Below are positions 15,643 to 23,164 of a DNA stretch of 64,000 nt, piece after piece. The notes beneath the pieces are model-generated. The model saw only the letters and a list, made by a program, of their open reading frames with translations, had not been told where the DNA came from and made no database searches. The translations under genes were made by a program, and so were the position numbers. This stretch comes from Siphonobacter sp. SORGH_AS_0500. GTDB lineage: Bacteria; Bacteroidota; Bacteroidia; Cytophagales; Spirosomataceae. The stretch is from contig NZ_NHPP01000019.1 in NCBI RefSeq assembly GCF_002838835.1, positions 24,830 to 88,829 on the forward strand, in the 5' to 3' direction. Numbering within the stretch: the first letter of the stretch is position 1; each line of letters starts with the position of its first letter.

Positions 15643-17283
15643 TTAGAAAATGCTCCGCCATTCATAAGGCTTTAGCGTAATTACTACTGCCCCGGGCAAG
15701 CGAACGGCGAACGTTTCGTCGGTATGATTAGCGATTAAGGTCGTTTTCCAGCCGTTTGCTTTCTCCAGAATTAAACTGCTGCAACGCAAAGGTTGAGAAG
15801 TTCGGCTGGGAATAAGCTGCTCGGGCTTAAACTCACTTAAAAAAGCAAAAAGCTCGTAAACGGGCGTTGGACTCTCTTCATAGATAATGCCATCGGGACC
15901 GAAAAGGTCATAATAGGTGATCGCTTCAGCTCCGGCTTCGGCGAGGTATTTATAACTGCCAATGGTCCAACTGGCGGCAAAAGGTGTCTGAAGCCGTTCA
16001 TCCGTTTGATCGGCAAATCGTACGGGCGAAATCTGAACAGGCTTTTCAGAAAGCTGAATGGCTGACCGAACGGTTTCGGCTTGTCCAGCCAGATTTTCAA
16101 CAATAGAAACTTCATCAAAGCAATGGACCTGTGGACAGATGGAATAACTTACAAAGTCAACCCGTGCGTATTCAAAAGGATTACGGTTGAATTCTACGAA
16201 GAAGTTAGTCGTTCCTCCACCCATGCGTAAGGTAGGCCAGCGAGATTCTAACAGGGGTAAGGCTTGCTCCAATAACTCATTCGTGGTCAAACCGTTTTCG
16301 TTAAGCAGGACGACTTCTTTGATGAGTGACTTGGACTTAAAGACATTCAGATCGGGTACTGCATTCAAGTCAATTAAGACCGCCAGCAGAATAGGGATAT
16401 TCAGCTTCTCGATTTCCCTGAAAGCGGCAAAAAATGTCTCCTGCCAGTGCTTTTCGGTTAAATCCAGTTCCAGGCGAATATGCGAAGGCGAAAGCTTCCG
16501 CAGCAGCTCAATTTCTTTTTCAGTAAGGGTACGGTTTTCCTTGGGCCAGCATAGACCCCACTTAGCCAGTGGCTGCGATTCTCCTGCTAAATCCACCCGT
16601 ACATTTGGGTTGGGACTGATATACAAAGGCCATTCTCCCGAAAAAGATAAAAAAGCTTTTTGCTGAAAAACTTCACCTTTGCTTACGGCCACGGGCTTGG
16701 GTAAGCTCTGGGGTGTAGCGTAAGTTTTATAGGAAGTATCCGAGTAGTTCCGCTGATCTTCCGTTTCAAAAATGTCGCCTTCAAGCTGTAGCTGAGCTTT
16801 CAGGCCGTTGATGGCGTGCCATTCCAGGCCGGCAACGGTCATGAAAGGTTGATGCGGTAAGATCAAGTCCGGGAAGGTTGATGGCGTTTCTTCTCCGTTG
16901 GGATGAATAACCCTGACAATCTGATTTTTGAAGCCTTCAATGGGATGCAAAATGCAAAGGCCAAGTCGATTTTTAGAAAAATCTTCCAGAGCCGTACCCT
17001 GCCAGTCAAACGTGACGGTGCCGTCTGCTTCACCTGTAATGGTTACTTCACCTGCCATCTTGGGTTCGTCAGTCGTCCAGCGATAATATACCTTAAAAGT
17101 ATCTTCCGATGGTTCAATGCGTTCGTCCTGAATAGTAATGTCAGCCGTGCCCCAATTTTCATCGCGGATGGCCACGTAAATCCTCCTCAGAATTTCCTGA
17201 TCATTAATGGTAAAGTAGCGTAATGAGCCTTCGTGGTAAAGTAGCGTGAGGTTTCCGGCACGTAATAACATGGGGCATTCCAT
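15643..17283 (-). CDS. Cytoplasmic protein resembling D-apionate lactonase (ApnL-like)
   Basis: A 546-residue protein without signal peptide. An N-terminal beta-rich part (LRAGNLTLLYHEGSLRYFTI, EILRRIYVAIRDENWGT) is followed by a TIM-barrel-like part with 'KLSPSHIRLELDL', 'LRMGGGTTNFFVEFNRNP', 'VDFVSYSICPQVHCFDE' and 'AEAITYYDLFGPDGI'. The opening 'LRAG..L......LR.I...E.LR.IY.A.RD.NWGT' pattern is what I recall for the D-apionate lactonase group, which opens apionolactone in apiose catabolism. No other apiose genes are beside it, so the substrate is a guess. ATG at 17271 is an alternative start. It appears monocistronic. Confidence 0.55.
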   Translation of the reverse strand: MECPMLLRAGNLTLLYHEGSLRYFTINDQEILRRIYVAIRDENWGTADITIQDERIEPSEDTFKVYYRWTTDEPKMAGEVTITGEADGTVTFDWQGTALEDFSKNRLGLCILHPIEGFKNQIVRVIHPNGEETPSTFPDLILPHQPFMTVAGLEWHAINGLKAQLQLEGDIFETEDQRNYSDTSYKTYATPQSLPKPVAVSKGEVFQQKAFLSFSGEWPLYISPNPNVRVDLAGESQPLAKWGLCWPKENRTLTEKEIELLRKLSPSHIRLELDLTEKHWQETFFAAFREIEKLNIPILLAVLIDLNAVPDLNVFKSKSLIKEVVLLNENGLTTNELLEQALPLLESRWPTLRMGGGTTNFFVEFNRNPFEYARVDFVSYSICPQVHCFDEVSIVENLAGQAETVRSAIQLSEKPVQISPVRFADQTDERLQTPFAASWTIGSYKYLAEAGAEAITYYDLFGPDGIIYEESPTPVYELFAFLSEFKPEQLIPSRTSQPLRCSSLILEKANGWKTTLIANHTDETFAVRLPGAVVITLKPYEWRSIF

Positions 17284-17406
17284 TTAATAGTGATCACTCA
17301 ACTCGCAAAAAAAGAATGCCTGTGAAGCTTAACGTTTGGCTAACGATCAAGCATAATAGAGTCAACGGATGCGGGAGTTATGAAGTTGACACAAAACCAT
17401 TCGAAC

Positions 17407-17946
17407 TTACTCCTCTACCCTTCGAGGCTTAATCTTCCATTCCTGTAATAAACTATCTCTGAACAACTGAGCCGTCTGGGTAGTGGGAATTTCGAAGGAA
17501 CTGATGGTCGGTAGACCCGCTACTTCAAGCCGGGTTCGGAGTTGCCGTTTGGCTGTGCTGTCCGGGTAATAATCAAAGTGCATCAAATGATGACCTTTAG
17601 GAAGGGGATAATAATAAGTATCTGTTTCGCGAATGAGTTTTTGCTGACGAATGACCATCTCTTTCTTCCAGAAATAAGGTCGATTAATAGCGGGAATCTG
17701 TGCGGGAAGCCAGTACAAATGGTACATTCCTGAAGTATCCTGCGTGACTTGGGGCTGATCACTGTCCAGGACGGGTTCTAACTTTAATGCTTTTCTCTGT
17801 TCGTTGAGACGTACACCGAAAGGCTCCGTGTGAAATAGATTTTGAGTACGCTGAGGATACGTTTGAATGAGATTCCAGGTTAGAATGCCTACACCGACGA
17901 CTAAGATGAAAAAGATAAACCGATCAATTCTACGAAGAAAATGCAT
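17407..17946 (-). CDS. Hypothetical single-span membrane protein
   Basis: A 179-residue protein I do not recognise. One hydrophobic segment near residues 10-27 (RFIFFILVVGVGILTWNLI) would anchor it in the inner membrane, leaving about 150 mostly hydrophilic residues outside the membrane. That part contains Tyr/Pro-rich stretches (TYYYPLPKGHHLMHFDYY) and a basic C-terminus (KIKPRRVEE). It lies about 120 bp downstream of nothing obvious on its own strand and precedes the lactonase-like gene; there is no evidence of functional coupling. Confidence 0.65.
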   Translation of the reverse strand: MHFLRRIDRFIFFILVVGVGILTWNLIQTYPQRTQNLFHTEPFGVRLNEQRKALKLEPVLDSDQPQVTQDTSGMYHLYWLPAQIPAINRPYFWKKEMVIRQQKLIRETDTYYYPLPKGHHLMHFDYYPDSTAKRQLRTRLEVAGLPTISSFEIPTTQTAQLFRDSLLQEWKIKPRRVEE

Positions 17947-18396
17947 AAGGAGTATGGCTGTACAGCAAGGGTAACTTTCTAAAACAATAGTGGGAATTAC
18001 AAACTACCATTAACGACCGATCTGGAAAATATAGACTGTAATTTATTGCAAGTCAGTAAATTACCGTTTCGGCCTATGGGTTTGATTAATGCTTGGAAGA
18101 GACAGGACAATTACTCGTAAAACAATTGATTCATGCTAGGGTTTATGGCTTTATACTTTTGTATGAAATCGTTAATATTTTTAAATTCGTCGCAAAATAG
18201 CCAAACTACTTAGACCCAATCAAAAAGCAAAAAACAATTGCTTGGTGTTATCGTAGAAAAATCCTATTTTAGCGGCGTAGAAATCGTGAAAAAGCAGTAA
18301 TCAAACGGATGAAATTTTCGGGATGAAATCTCGGAAAAGTACTAGTAAAGAGCACCATTTTTTGATTACTGCTCAATGTTAACAATAAAAATCTGA
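17947..18396. other. 450-bp intergenic region upstream of serine palmitoyltransferase
   Basis: No gene seen. At 18154-18161 TACTTTTG matches the Bacteroidota -7 consensus TAnnTTTG, but the nearest TTG upstream is 25 bp away, longer than the usual spacing, so it is only a candidate. A perfect 12-bp inverted repeat (18294-18305 and 18361-18372) lies just before the coding start. Confidence 0.5.
18294..18372 (+). promoter_or_regulatory. Inverted repeat in the leader of the serine palmitoyltransferase gene
   Basis: GCAGTAATCAAA and TTTGATTACTGC form a perfect 12-bp stem enclosing about 55 nt, ending some 25-30 nt before the start codon. If transcribed, it would put a long hairpin next to the translation start; it could also be a protein-binding site. 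There is no T-run to suggest a terminator. Confidence 0.45.
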
Positions 18397-19677
18397 TTGA
18401 ACGTGGCAGATATTTTTGAACGTCGTCTGGCTAACCTGGGGCCTCTCGGACAGTATTCCGACAAAGTCCATGGGTACTTTGCTTTTCCTTACCTTGAAGG
18501 AGAGATTGGCCCTCGTATGAAGTTCCATGGAAAGCAGATGCTGAACTGGAGCCTGAATAACTATTTAGGGTTAGCCAATCACCCGGAAGTACGGAAAGCA
18601 GATGCCGAAGCTGCTGCGGAATGGGGTATGGCCGCTCCGATGGGAGCCCGGATGATGTCGGGTCAAACGCCGTATCATGAGGCTCTGGAACGCCAACTGG
18701 CTGACTTCGTAGAAAAAGAAGACGCCTTCCTGCTTAACTTCGGTTATCAGGGGGTTATGTCCACCATCGAAGCCATTGTTGATTATAAAGATATTATCGT
18801 TTACGATGCAGAAAGTCACGCCTGTCTGATTGACGGTATTCGGCTGCACAAAGCGAAATTAGGTAAGTACTTTACCTTCAAGCATAACGACATGGAGTCC
18901 TTGGAGAAAAACCTCCAACGGGCTACGAAACTGGCCGACGAGCAGGGTGGTGGCGTTCTGGTTATTACGGAAGGTGTGTTTGGAATGTCTGGTAACATCG
19001 GTAAACTTGATGAAATCGTAGCTCTCAAGCAAAAGTACAATTTCCGTTTATTAGTAGACGACGCTCACGGTTTTGGGACGATGGGTAAGAATGGTTCAGG
19101 CGTAGCCGAGCACCTGGGTGTGCAGGCGGGTGTGGACTTGCATTTCTCAACGTTCGCTAAATCAATGGCTAGTATTGGTGGTTTCATTGCTGGACCTAAA
19201 GCCATCATCCAGTACCTGCGTTACAACATGCGTTCACAAACGTACGCCAAGTCACTGCCGATGCCACTGGTATTGGGTGCGATGAAGCGTCTGGAACTGG
19301 TTCGTACGCAGCCTGAATTGCGTGAAAATCTCTGGAATATCGTTCGTGCCGTGCAGAATGGTCTTCGCGAACGTGGTTTTGATATTGGTACGACGCAGTC
19401 GCCTGTTACGCCTGTGTTCTTACACGGACAATACGATGGTAGTGTGGTAACTCAGTTAGTAGCTGACTTACGCGAAAATCTGGGTATTTTCTGTTCTATC
19501 GTGGTGTACCCCGTTGTGCCGAAAGGAGTAATTATGTTGCGGATTATCCCAACGGCTGTTCATACGCTGGCAGATGTTGAAGAAACGCTGGATGCTTTTG
19601 ATATCATTCAAGAGAAACTTACTAAGGGCGAATATGCGAATAAAGGATTTGCTGACGTAAGCAAAACTACGGTTTAG
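18397..19677 (+). CDS. spt: Serine palmitoyltransferase (alpha-oxoamine synthase family)
   Basis: A 426-residue PLP enzyme of the alpha-oxoamine synthase family. It most likely condenses L-serine with an acyl-CoA to 3-ketodihydrosphingosine, the first step of sphingolipid synthesis, in the cytoplasm. The PLP lysine is K255 (STFAKSMASIGG), the ring-nitrogen aspartate is D221-D222 in DDAHG, and the stacking histidine is near H141 (DAESHACLIDG). Its near-family relatives are KBL and BioF; the close fit to Bacteroidota sphingolipid enzymes (GPLGQYSDKVHGYFAFP) favours SPT. The start is TTG at 18397 or GTG at 18403, as no ATG is nearby. An inverted repeat precedes it. Confidence 0.88.
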   Translation: MNVADIFERRLANLGPLGQYSDKVHGYFAFPYLEGEIGPRMKFHGKQMLNWSLNNYLGLANHPEVRKADAEAAAEWGMAAPMGARMMSGQTPYHEALERQLADFVEKEDAFLLNFGYQGVMSTIEAIVDYKDIIVYDAESHACLIDGIRLHKAKLGKYFTFKHNDMESLEKNLQRATKLADEQGGGVLVITEGVFGMSGNIGKLDEIVALKQKYNFRLLVDDAHGFGTMGKNGSGVAEHLGVQAGVDLHFSTFAKSMASIGGFIAGPKAIIQYLRYNMRSQTYAKSLPMPLVLGAMKRLELVRTQPELRENLWNIVRAVQNGLRERGFDIGTTQSPVTPVFLHGQYDGSVVTQLVADLRENLGIFCSIVVYPVVPKGVIMLRIIPTAVHTLADVEETLDAFDIIQEKLTKGEYANKGFADVSKTTV

Positions 19678-19898
19678 TAGCCCTAAACGCTGTTTACCCT
19701 TTACCTTTTATTCAGAAAAGACTGGATAAAATGGGGTATTTTTCTGCTCAAAGGATAAAATTGTATAATTTTTCCAAGAACTTTCACATTTTCGAGCCGG
19801 GTTCACTTGCGGGAATAGCGTAAATGCCTAAATTTCGCCAAAAATGCACTTTTGCATACTTTCAATCATTCGTTATACATTATAAACACCAGACTCAC

Positions 19899-20081
19899 AT
19901 GAGCAGATTCTCAGAACTCAAAGAATTGGTATTATCCCTAGAAGGCGACTTCGAAAAATTCTACGATAAACAAAACCAGGCTGCGGGCACACGTGTTCGC
20001 AAAGGTATGCAAGACCTAAAAGTGTTGGCTCAGGATATTCGTTCTGAAGTACAAGAAAAGAAAAATGAAAAAGAAGGCTAG
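19899..20081 (+). CDS. Small histone H1-like protein
   Basis: A 60-residue protein (MSRFSELKELVLSLEGDFEKF at the N-terminus, then GTRVRKGMQDLKVLAQDIR, and a charged Lys/Glu C-terminus). It matches the short 'histone H1-like' proteins found throughout Cytophagales, presumed nucleoid-associated. The helix is amphipathic and the overall charge roughly balanced rather than strongly basic, so DNA binding is only presumed. The frame is open 25 codons further upstream, but the chosen ATG agrees with the family. A strong terminator follows. Confidence 0.85.
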   Translation: MSRFSELKELVLSLEGDFEKFYDKQNQAAGTRVRKGMQDLKVLAQDIRSEVQEKKNEKEG

Positions 20082-20101
20082 TCGCCATCCTCTTTATCGA
20101 T

Positions 20102-20134
20102 AACCCTCGAATGATCGCATTCGAGGGTTTTTTA
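20102..20134. terminator. Terminator between convergent H1-like and MaoC genes
   Basis: Perfect 12-bp stem AACCCTCGAATG / CATTCGAGGGTT with a 4-nt loop, followed by TTTTT. Confidence 0.9.
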
Positions 20135-20142
20135 TTGCCTTG

Positions 20143-20544
20143 TTAGAAATGCTCTTTGTTCATTACCGCGGCCACGCCCCGGGTGGTTACTTTCTTGGTC
20201 TGGGCATCAATAATTTCGGTAGAGATCTCGGCAGTGTGTTTATCAGCATTAACGCTGAGCACTTCAAAACGAGCTTCATAAGCCACGTCTACAAACATGG
20301 GGCGTAAAAATTCGAGTGACTGCTTCACGTATACGCTACCCGCTCCGGGGAACTTCGTACCAATAACATTAGAAAAAATGCTGGCTCCCAGAATGCCGTG
20401 GATAATCGGTTTCTTGAACGGAGTTGTCGCTGCAAATTCAGCGTCTAAGTGTAATGGATTATTATCACCGGAAACTTCCGCAAAACGGATGACATCTTCT
20501 TGTGAAAACTGAAAGGAATGCTGGTAATTATCGCCAATAGTCAT
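20143..20544 (-). CDS. MaoC family dehydratase (hotdog fold)
   Basis: A 133-residue R-hydratase-type protein. The hydratase-2 motif is present: 'VSGDNNPLHLDAEFAATTPFKKPIIHGILGAS', with the catalytic D and H of the D-x(4)-H pattern. It probably hydrates (R)-enoyl-CoA or enoyl-thioesters in the cytoplasm. ATG at 20544 (MTIGDNYQHSFQFSQEDV) fits the family; the longer open frame upstream adds 45 residues rich in hydrophobic stretches that do not belong. It converges on the H1-like gene across a shared terminator. Confidence 0.88.
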   Translation of the reverse strand: MTIGDNYQHSFQFSQEDVIRFAEVSGDNNPLHLDAEFAATTPFKKPIIHGILGASIFSNVIGTKFPGAGSVYVKQSLEFLRPMFVDVAYEARFEVLSVNADKHTAEISTEIIDAQTKKVTTRGVAAVMNKEHF

Positions 20545-20716
20545 GATATGGAGTGATAGATAAGGAATGCAAATGATCCACAAAGGAAGGGGCTTCGCTT
20601 GATAAATGCATAGAAATAAATCAGCTTCTGAAGATTCATTCGGTCTTTTCTCTACAATATCAACGGGTTTCAGTAACATTGTCCTTTAGTCGAATTCAGC
20701 ACTAGCATTTTGAGTT

Positions 20717-20830
20717 ATGAAAAAAATCTGGGCGGCAATCCACAAATATCGCCAGTATATTGGCGTCGATGGAGCCATGTATTTATCGTTCATTATCGTC
20801 CTCATAATTCTCTTCATCTTTTTCTCGTGA
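20717..20830 (+). CDS. 37-residue single-span membrane peptide upstream of mdh
   Basis: A short frame, ATG to TGA, encodes 37 residues: a basic N-terminus (MKKIWAAIHKYRQYIG), a short VDGAMYLS segment, and a very hydrophobic C-terminal helix (FIIVLIILFIFFS). This is a positive-inside single-span membrane peptide. It sits about 90 bp upstream of malate dehydrogenase on the same strand and about 170 bp from the divergent MaoC gene. The composition is far from random and I believe similar short ORFs occur near mdh in related genomes, but I cannot verify that here. The function is unknown. Confidence 0.6.
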   Translation: MKKIWAAIHKYRQYIGVDGAMYLSFIIVLIILFIFFS

Positions 20831-20923
20831 ATAAAGTTCAATAGTAAATGTTCTATTAATTGTTGGAATATTTACTTAATTGCAACGTATTCACCTTCGT
20901 TCACGATTTTAAACGTAGATTCC

Positions 20924-21844
20924 ATGAAAATCACCGTTGTAGGAGCTGGAGCCGTTGGAGCTACCTGTGCTGATAACATCGTTCGGCGAGAATTGGCTCA
21001 GGAAGTAGTCTTGCTTGATATTAAAGAAGGACTGGCAGAGGGAAAGTCACTGGATATGTTTCAAACCGCCACTCTGCTGGATTTTGATTCCCGGATAGTC
21101 GGTTCAACCAATGATTACGCCAAAACGGCTGGCTCTGATGTCGTCGTGATTACCTCGGGAATTCCGCGAAAACCCGGCATGACCCGCGAAGAACTGATCG
21201 GTATTAACGCGGGGATTGTGAAAACGGTTACGACGCAGATTCTGGAACATTCGCCCGAAGCGATCATTGTTGTGATCTCCAATCCAATGGACACCATGAC
21301 TTATTTAGCTCTGCAAACGGCGGGAGTTTCCAAGCATAAGATCATCGGCATGGGTGGAATTCTGGATTCAGCCCGATTTAAAACCTACCTGTCGCTGGCG
21401 ATGGATGTGCCACCGTCGGATTTACAGGCTACGGTTATTGGCGGTCACGGCGATACCACGATGATTCCTCTGACTCGACTGGCAACTTATTCAGGAACGC
21501 CCGTCAGTCAATATCTGGATGAAACTACCTTACAGAAAGTAGCCTCAGATACGATGGTCGGTGGAGCAACGCTGACGGGATTAATCGGGACTTCAGCCTG
21601 GTATGCTCCGGGAGCTGCGGGAGCCTTACTCGTTGAAAGTATTGTCAGAGATCAGAAGCGGATTCTTCCCTGCTGTGTGTATCTGGAAGGTGAATACGGT
21701 CAATCAGATATTTGTTTGGGCGTGCCTGTAGTAATCGGCAAAAATGGCTGGGAAAAAGTCATTGACTTTGGTCTGACTGAAGCTGAACAGGCCGCATTCA
21801 ATAAGTCAGCAGAAGCCGTTAGGAATATGAACAGTGTACTATAG
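20924..21844 (+). CDS. mdh: Malate dehydrogenase
   Basis: A 306-residue LDH/MDH-family enzyme, the TCA-cycle step malate + NAD+ to oxaloacetate + NADH. The NAD-binding GAGAVGATCA loop is at residues 7-16, D33 after the second strand (LLDIKEG) favours NAD, 'SGIPRKPGMTREEL' is the substrate loop, and catalytic H is in IGGHGDTTMIPL. Length and 'RKPGMTR' fit the LDH-like MDH of Bacteroidota. It ends 7 bp before an unusually long perfect hairpin shared with the convergent azurin gene. Confidence 0.95.
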   Translation: MKITVVGAGAVGATCADNIVRRELAQEVVLLDIKEGLAEGKSLDMFQTATLLDFDSRIVGSTNDYAKTAGSDVVVITSGIPRKPGMTREELIGINAGIVKTVTTQILEHSPEAIIVVISNPMDTMTYLALQTAGVSKHKIIGMGGILDSARFKTYLSLAMDVPPSDLQATVIGGHGDTTMIPLTRLATYSGTPVSQYLDETTLQKVASDTMVGGATLTGLIGTSAWYAPGAAGALLVESIVRDQKRILPCCVYLEGEYGQSDICLGVPVVIGKNGWEKVIDFGLTEAEQAAFNKSAEAVRNMNSVL

Positions 21845-21851
21845 TTTGAGA

Positions 21852-21916
21852 ACGTTTTTAATAAAGTAAAAGCGGTCTGGAGAACCTCCAGACCGCTTTT
21901 ACTTTATTAAAAACGT
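21852..21916. terminator. Bidirectional terminator between mdh and azurin with a 31-bp perfect stem
   Basis: The arms 21852-21882 and 21886-21916 are perfect reverse complements with a 3-nt loop. The centre is AGCGGTCTGGAG / CTCCAGACCGCT, extended by A/T-rich flanks (ACGTTTTTAATAAAGTAAA). Stem length far exceeds what termination needs. Confidence 0.9.
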
Positions 21917-21937
21917 GAAGAATAGCTTCGTTTACGC

Positions 21938-22414
21938 TTATTCTACAACGAACTTACCCTGCATGATGCCATAGTGACCGGGGAAGCTACAGATATACGT
22001 ATACGTTCCTTTTTTAGGAGCCGTAAATTCGATGGTATCGCTTTCGCCACCGCCTAGCAGTTTGGTATGAGCCACGATACTAGCTGACTCTGACTTAGGA
22101 ATATATTCTGTACTGGAAGCCATATTAGCTTTCGAGGCAAAAGCTTGTAAATCGGTGCCGGGTTTTAGCAACACGAAGTTATGACCCATGGCTTGTTTGG
22201 CAAATTTACCCGTATGTTTGAGCGTCAGCTTTACTTTCTGGCCAGCTTTCACTTTAAATTCTTTTTTATCAAACTGCATGGCATCGTTCGCATTCAGGAC
22301 CAATGCTTTAGCAGGTTTACCAGCTTGAGCGGAAGCTTCAGTTGCAGGTAGGAAAGTAGATACACTACATAAAGCAAGAGCAGCCGCAAAGAGCCGGAAA
22401 CGTTTCGTGTTCAT
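21938..22414 (-). CDS. Azurin (periplasmic blue copper protein)
   Basis: A 158-residue cupredoxin with a signal peptide cleaved near SAQA. The type-1 copper ligands are all visible: H78 (MGHNFVL), C142, H147 and M151 in CSFPGHYGIMQG. The N-terminal strand 'NDAMQFDKKEFKVKAGQKVKL' and the length of the mature part (about 128 residues) match azurin. It carries single electrons between periplasmic redox partners such as cytochromes c. It is monocistronic, with the long hairpin downstream. Confidence 0.93.
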   Translation of the reverse strand: MNTKRFRLFAAALALCSVSTFLPATEASAQAGKPAKALVLNANDAMQFDKKEFKVKAGQKVKLTLKHTGKFAKQAMGHNFVLLKPGTDLQAFASKANMASSTEYIPKSESASIVAHTKLLGGGESDTIEFTAPKKGTYTYICSFPGHYGIMQGKFVVE

Positions 22415-22540
22415 AGATTTATTTTTATTTAGTTTAAATTAGTGGCAAATTAAATCAAAACTCCTTACACCTATAACAGAGATCAGACGTTTTTTATTCC
22501 ATCTGTCTAGAATACTTAACACTTATTAAGGAGTTTGGAG

Positions 22541-22792
22541 CGGCCGCCGCTGCGGTTTGGAGTTTGGAGTTTGGAGTTTGGAGTTTGGAGTTTGGAGTTT
22601 GGAGTTTGGAAAGGTAAAACCTATAAAGGTAGGGGAGTTGTTTGGAAATGGGAATCATAACCCCGGAGGGGTTGAACCTGAATAGCCCCGGATGTTAATC
22701 CGGTTTTTTGTGTGAGGTACATACTCCTGCCCTGGCTGGTATCCTCACCAGTCAAAGAGCCTAGTGGTTGGTGAAGACACCAACCACGGTGG
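22541..22792 (+). repeat. Composite intergenic element, copy 2
   Basis: CGGCCGCCGCTGCGG at 22541-22555, seven TTTGGAG units plus a partial one (22556-22610), a spacer with ATAAAGGTAGG and GTTTGGAAATGG, then the four hairpins in the same order as copy 1 (ACCCC-GGA-GGGGT, CCCGG-ATGTTAAT-CCGG, CTGGCTGGT/ACCAGTC, TGGTTGGTG/CACCAACCA), ending CACGGTGG. One TTTGGAG unit also precedes the 15-mer. Confidence 0.8.
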
Positions 22793-22801
22793 ATGGGAAG
22801 A

Positions 22802-22961
22802 GGTTTGGAAATGGGAGGTATAACCCCAGAAGGGTTGAATGTGGATAGCCCCGGGTGATAACCCGGGGTAAACGTTGGACGGGCCATACGCTCCCGCCCT
22901 GGCTGGTGTCTTCACCAGCCAAAAAGTATAGTGGTTAGTGAGGACCCCAACCAGGGCGGAA
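22802..22961 (+). repeat. Direct partial copy of the four-hairpin part of the composite element
   Basis: Begins with GGTTTGGAAATGGGAGG, followed by ACCCC-AGA-AGGGT, CCCCGGGTGATAACCCGGGG, GGCTGGTGTCTTCACCAGCC and a diverged TGGTTAGTGAGG/CCAACCA. It lies directly after copy 2 and lacks the 15-mer and the heptamer array. Confidence 0.75.
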
Positions 22962-22984
22962 AAAGCATACAATCAAGCATTCAA

Positions 22985-23083
22985 GTAGAGATACGACTTT
23001 ACTGCGTCTGGTCGGTAAATAAAAATCCTTTCAATCGTGATGAAACTGCCTCTTACCCAGTTGCGATGAAGTCACGTCTCTAC
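22985..23083. repeat. 99-bp inverted-ended intergenic element, copy 3 (opposite orientation)
   Basis: GTAGAGATACGACTTTACTG at the left and GCGATGAAGTCACGTCTCTAC at the right. The internal CCTCTTACCCAG is the reverse complement of the CTGGGTAAGAGG motif in copy 1, so it is inverted relative to that copy. Confidence 0.8.
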
Positions 23084-23164
23084 CAGAGGGACGGGCTGAA
23101 ACTGAGGTTTGCTCATGGGTCAAAACAATAAATCATTAGTTTTGAGCTTTCTTATCAAGTTTAG

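Larger units (their letters stand above)
22415..23164. other. 750-bp intergenic region made of repeats
   Basis: No gene supported. It holds composite element copy 2, a second direct partial copy of its hairpin part at 22802-22961, and a complete 99-bp inverted-ended element at 22985-23083. Open frames across it are translations of the repeats. Confidence 0.85.

Noticed and set aside
18154..18161. Bacteroidota promoter for the serine palmitoyltransferase gene (TACTTTTG)
   Set aside because: The -7 match is good but the -33 TTG is 25 bp away rather than about 19-21, so I did not list it as a promoter feature.
22621..22972. Two overlapping minus-strand open frames (88 and 75 codons) with recurring peptides such as GYHPGLSTFNPSGV
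   Set aside because: They are translations of the palindromic repeats; the same peptides arise wherever the repeat occurs and there is no start context or independent conservation.
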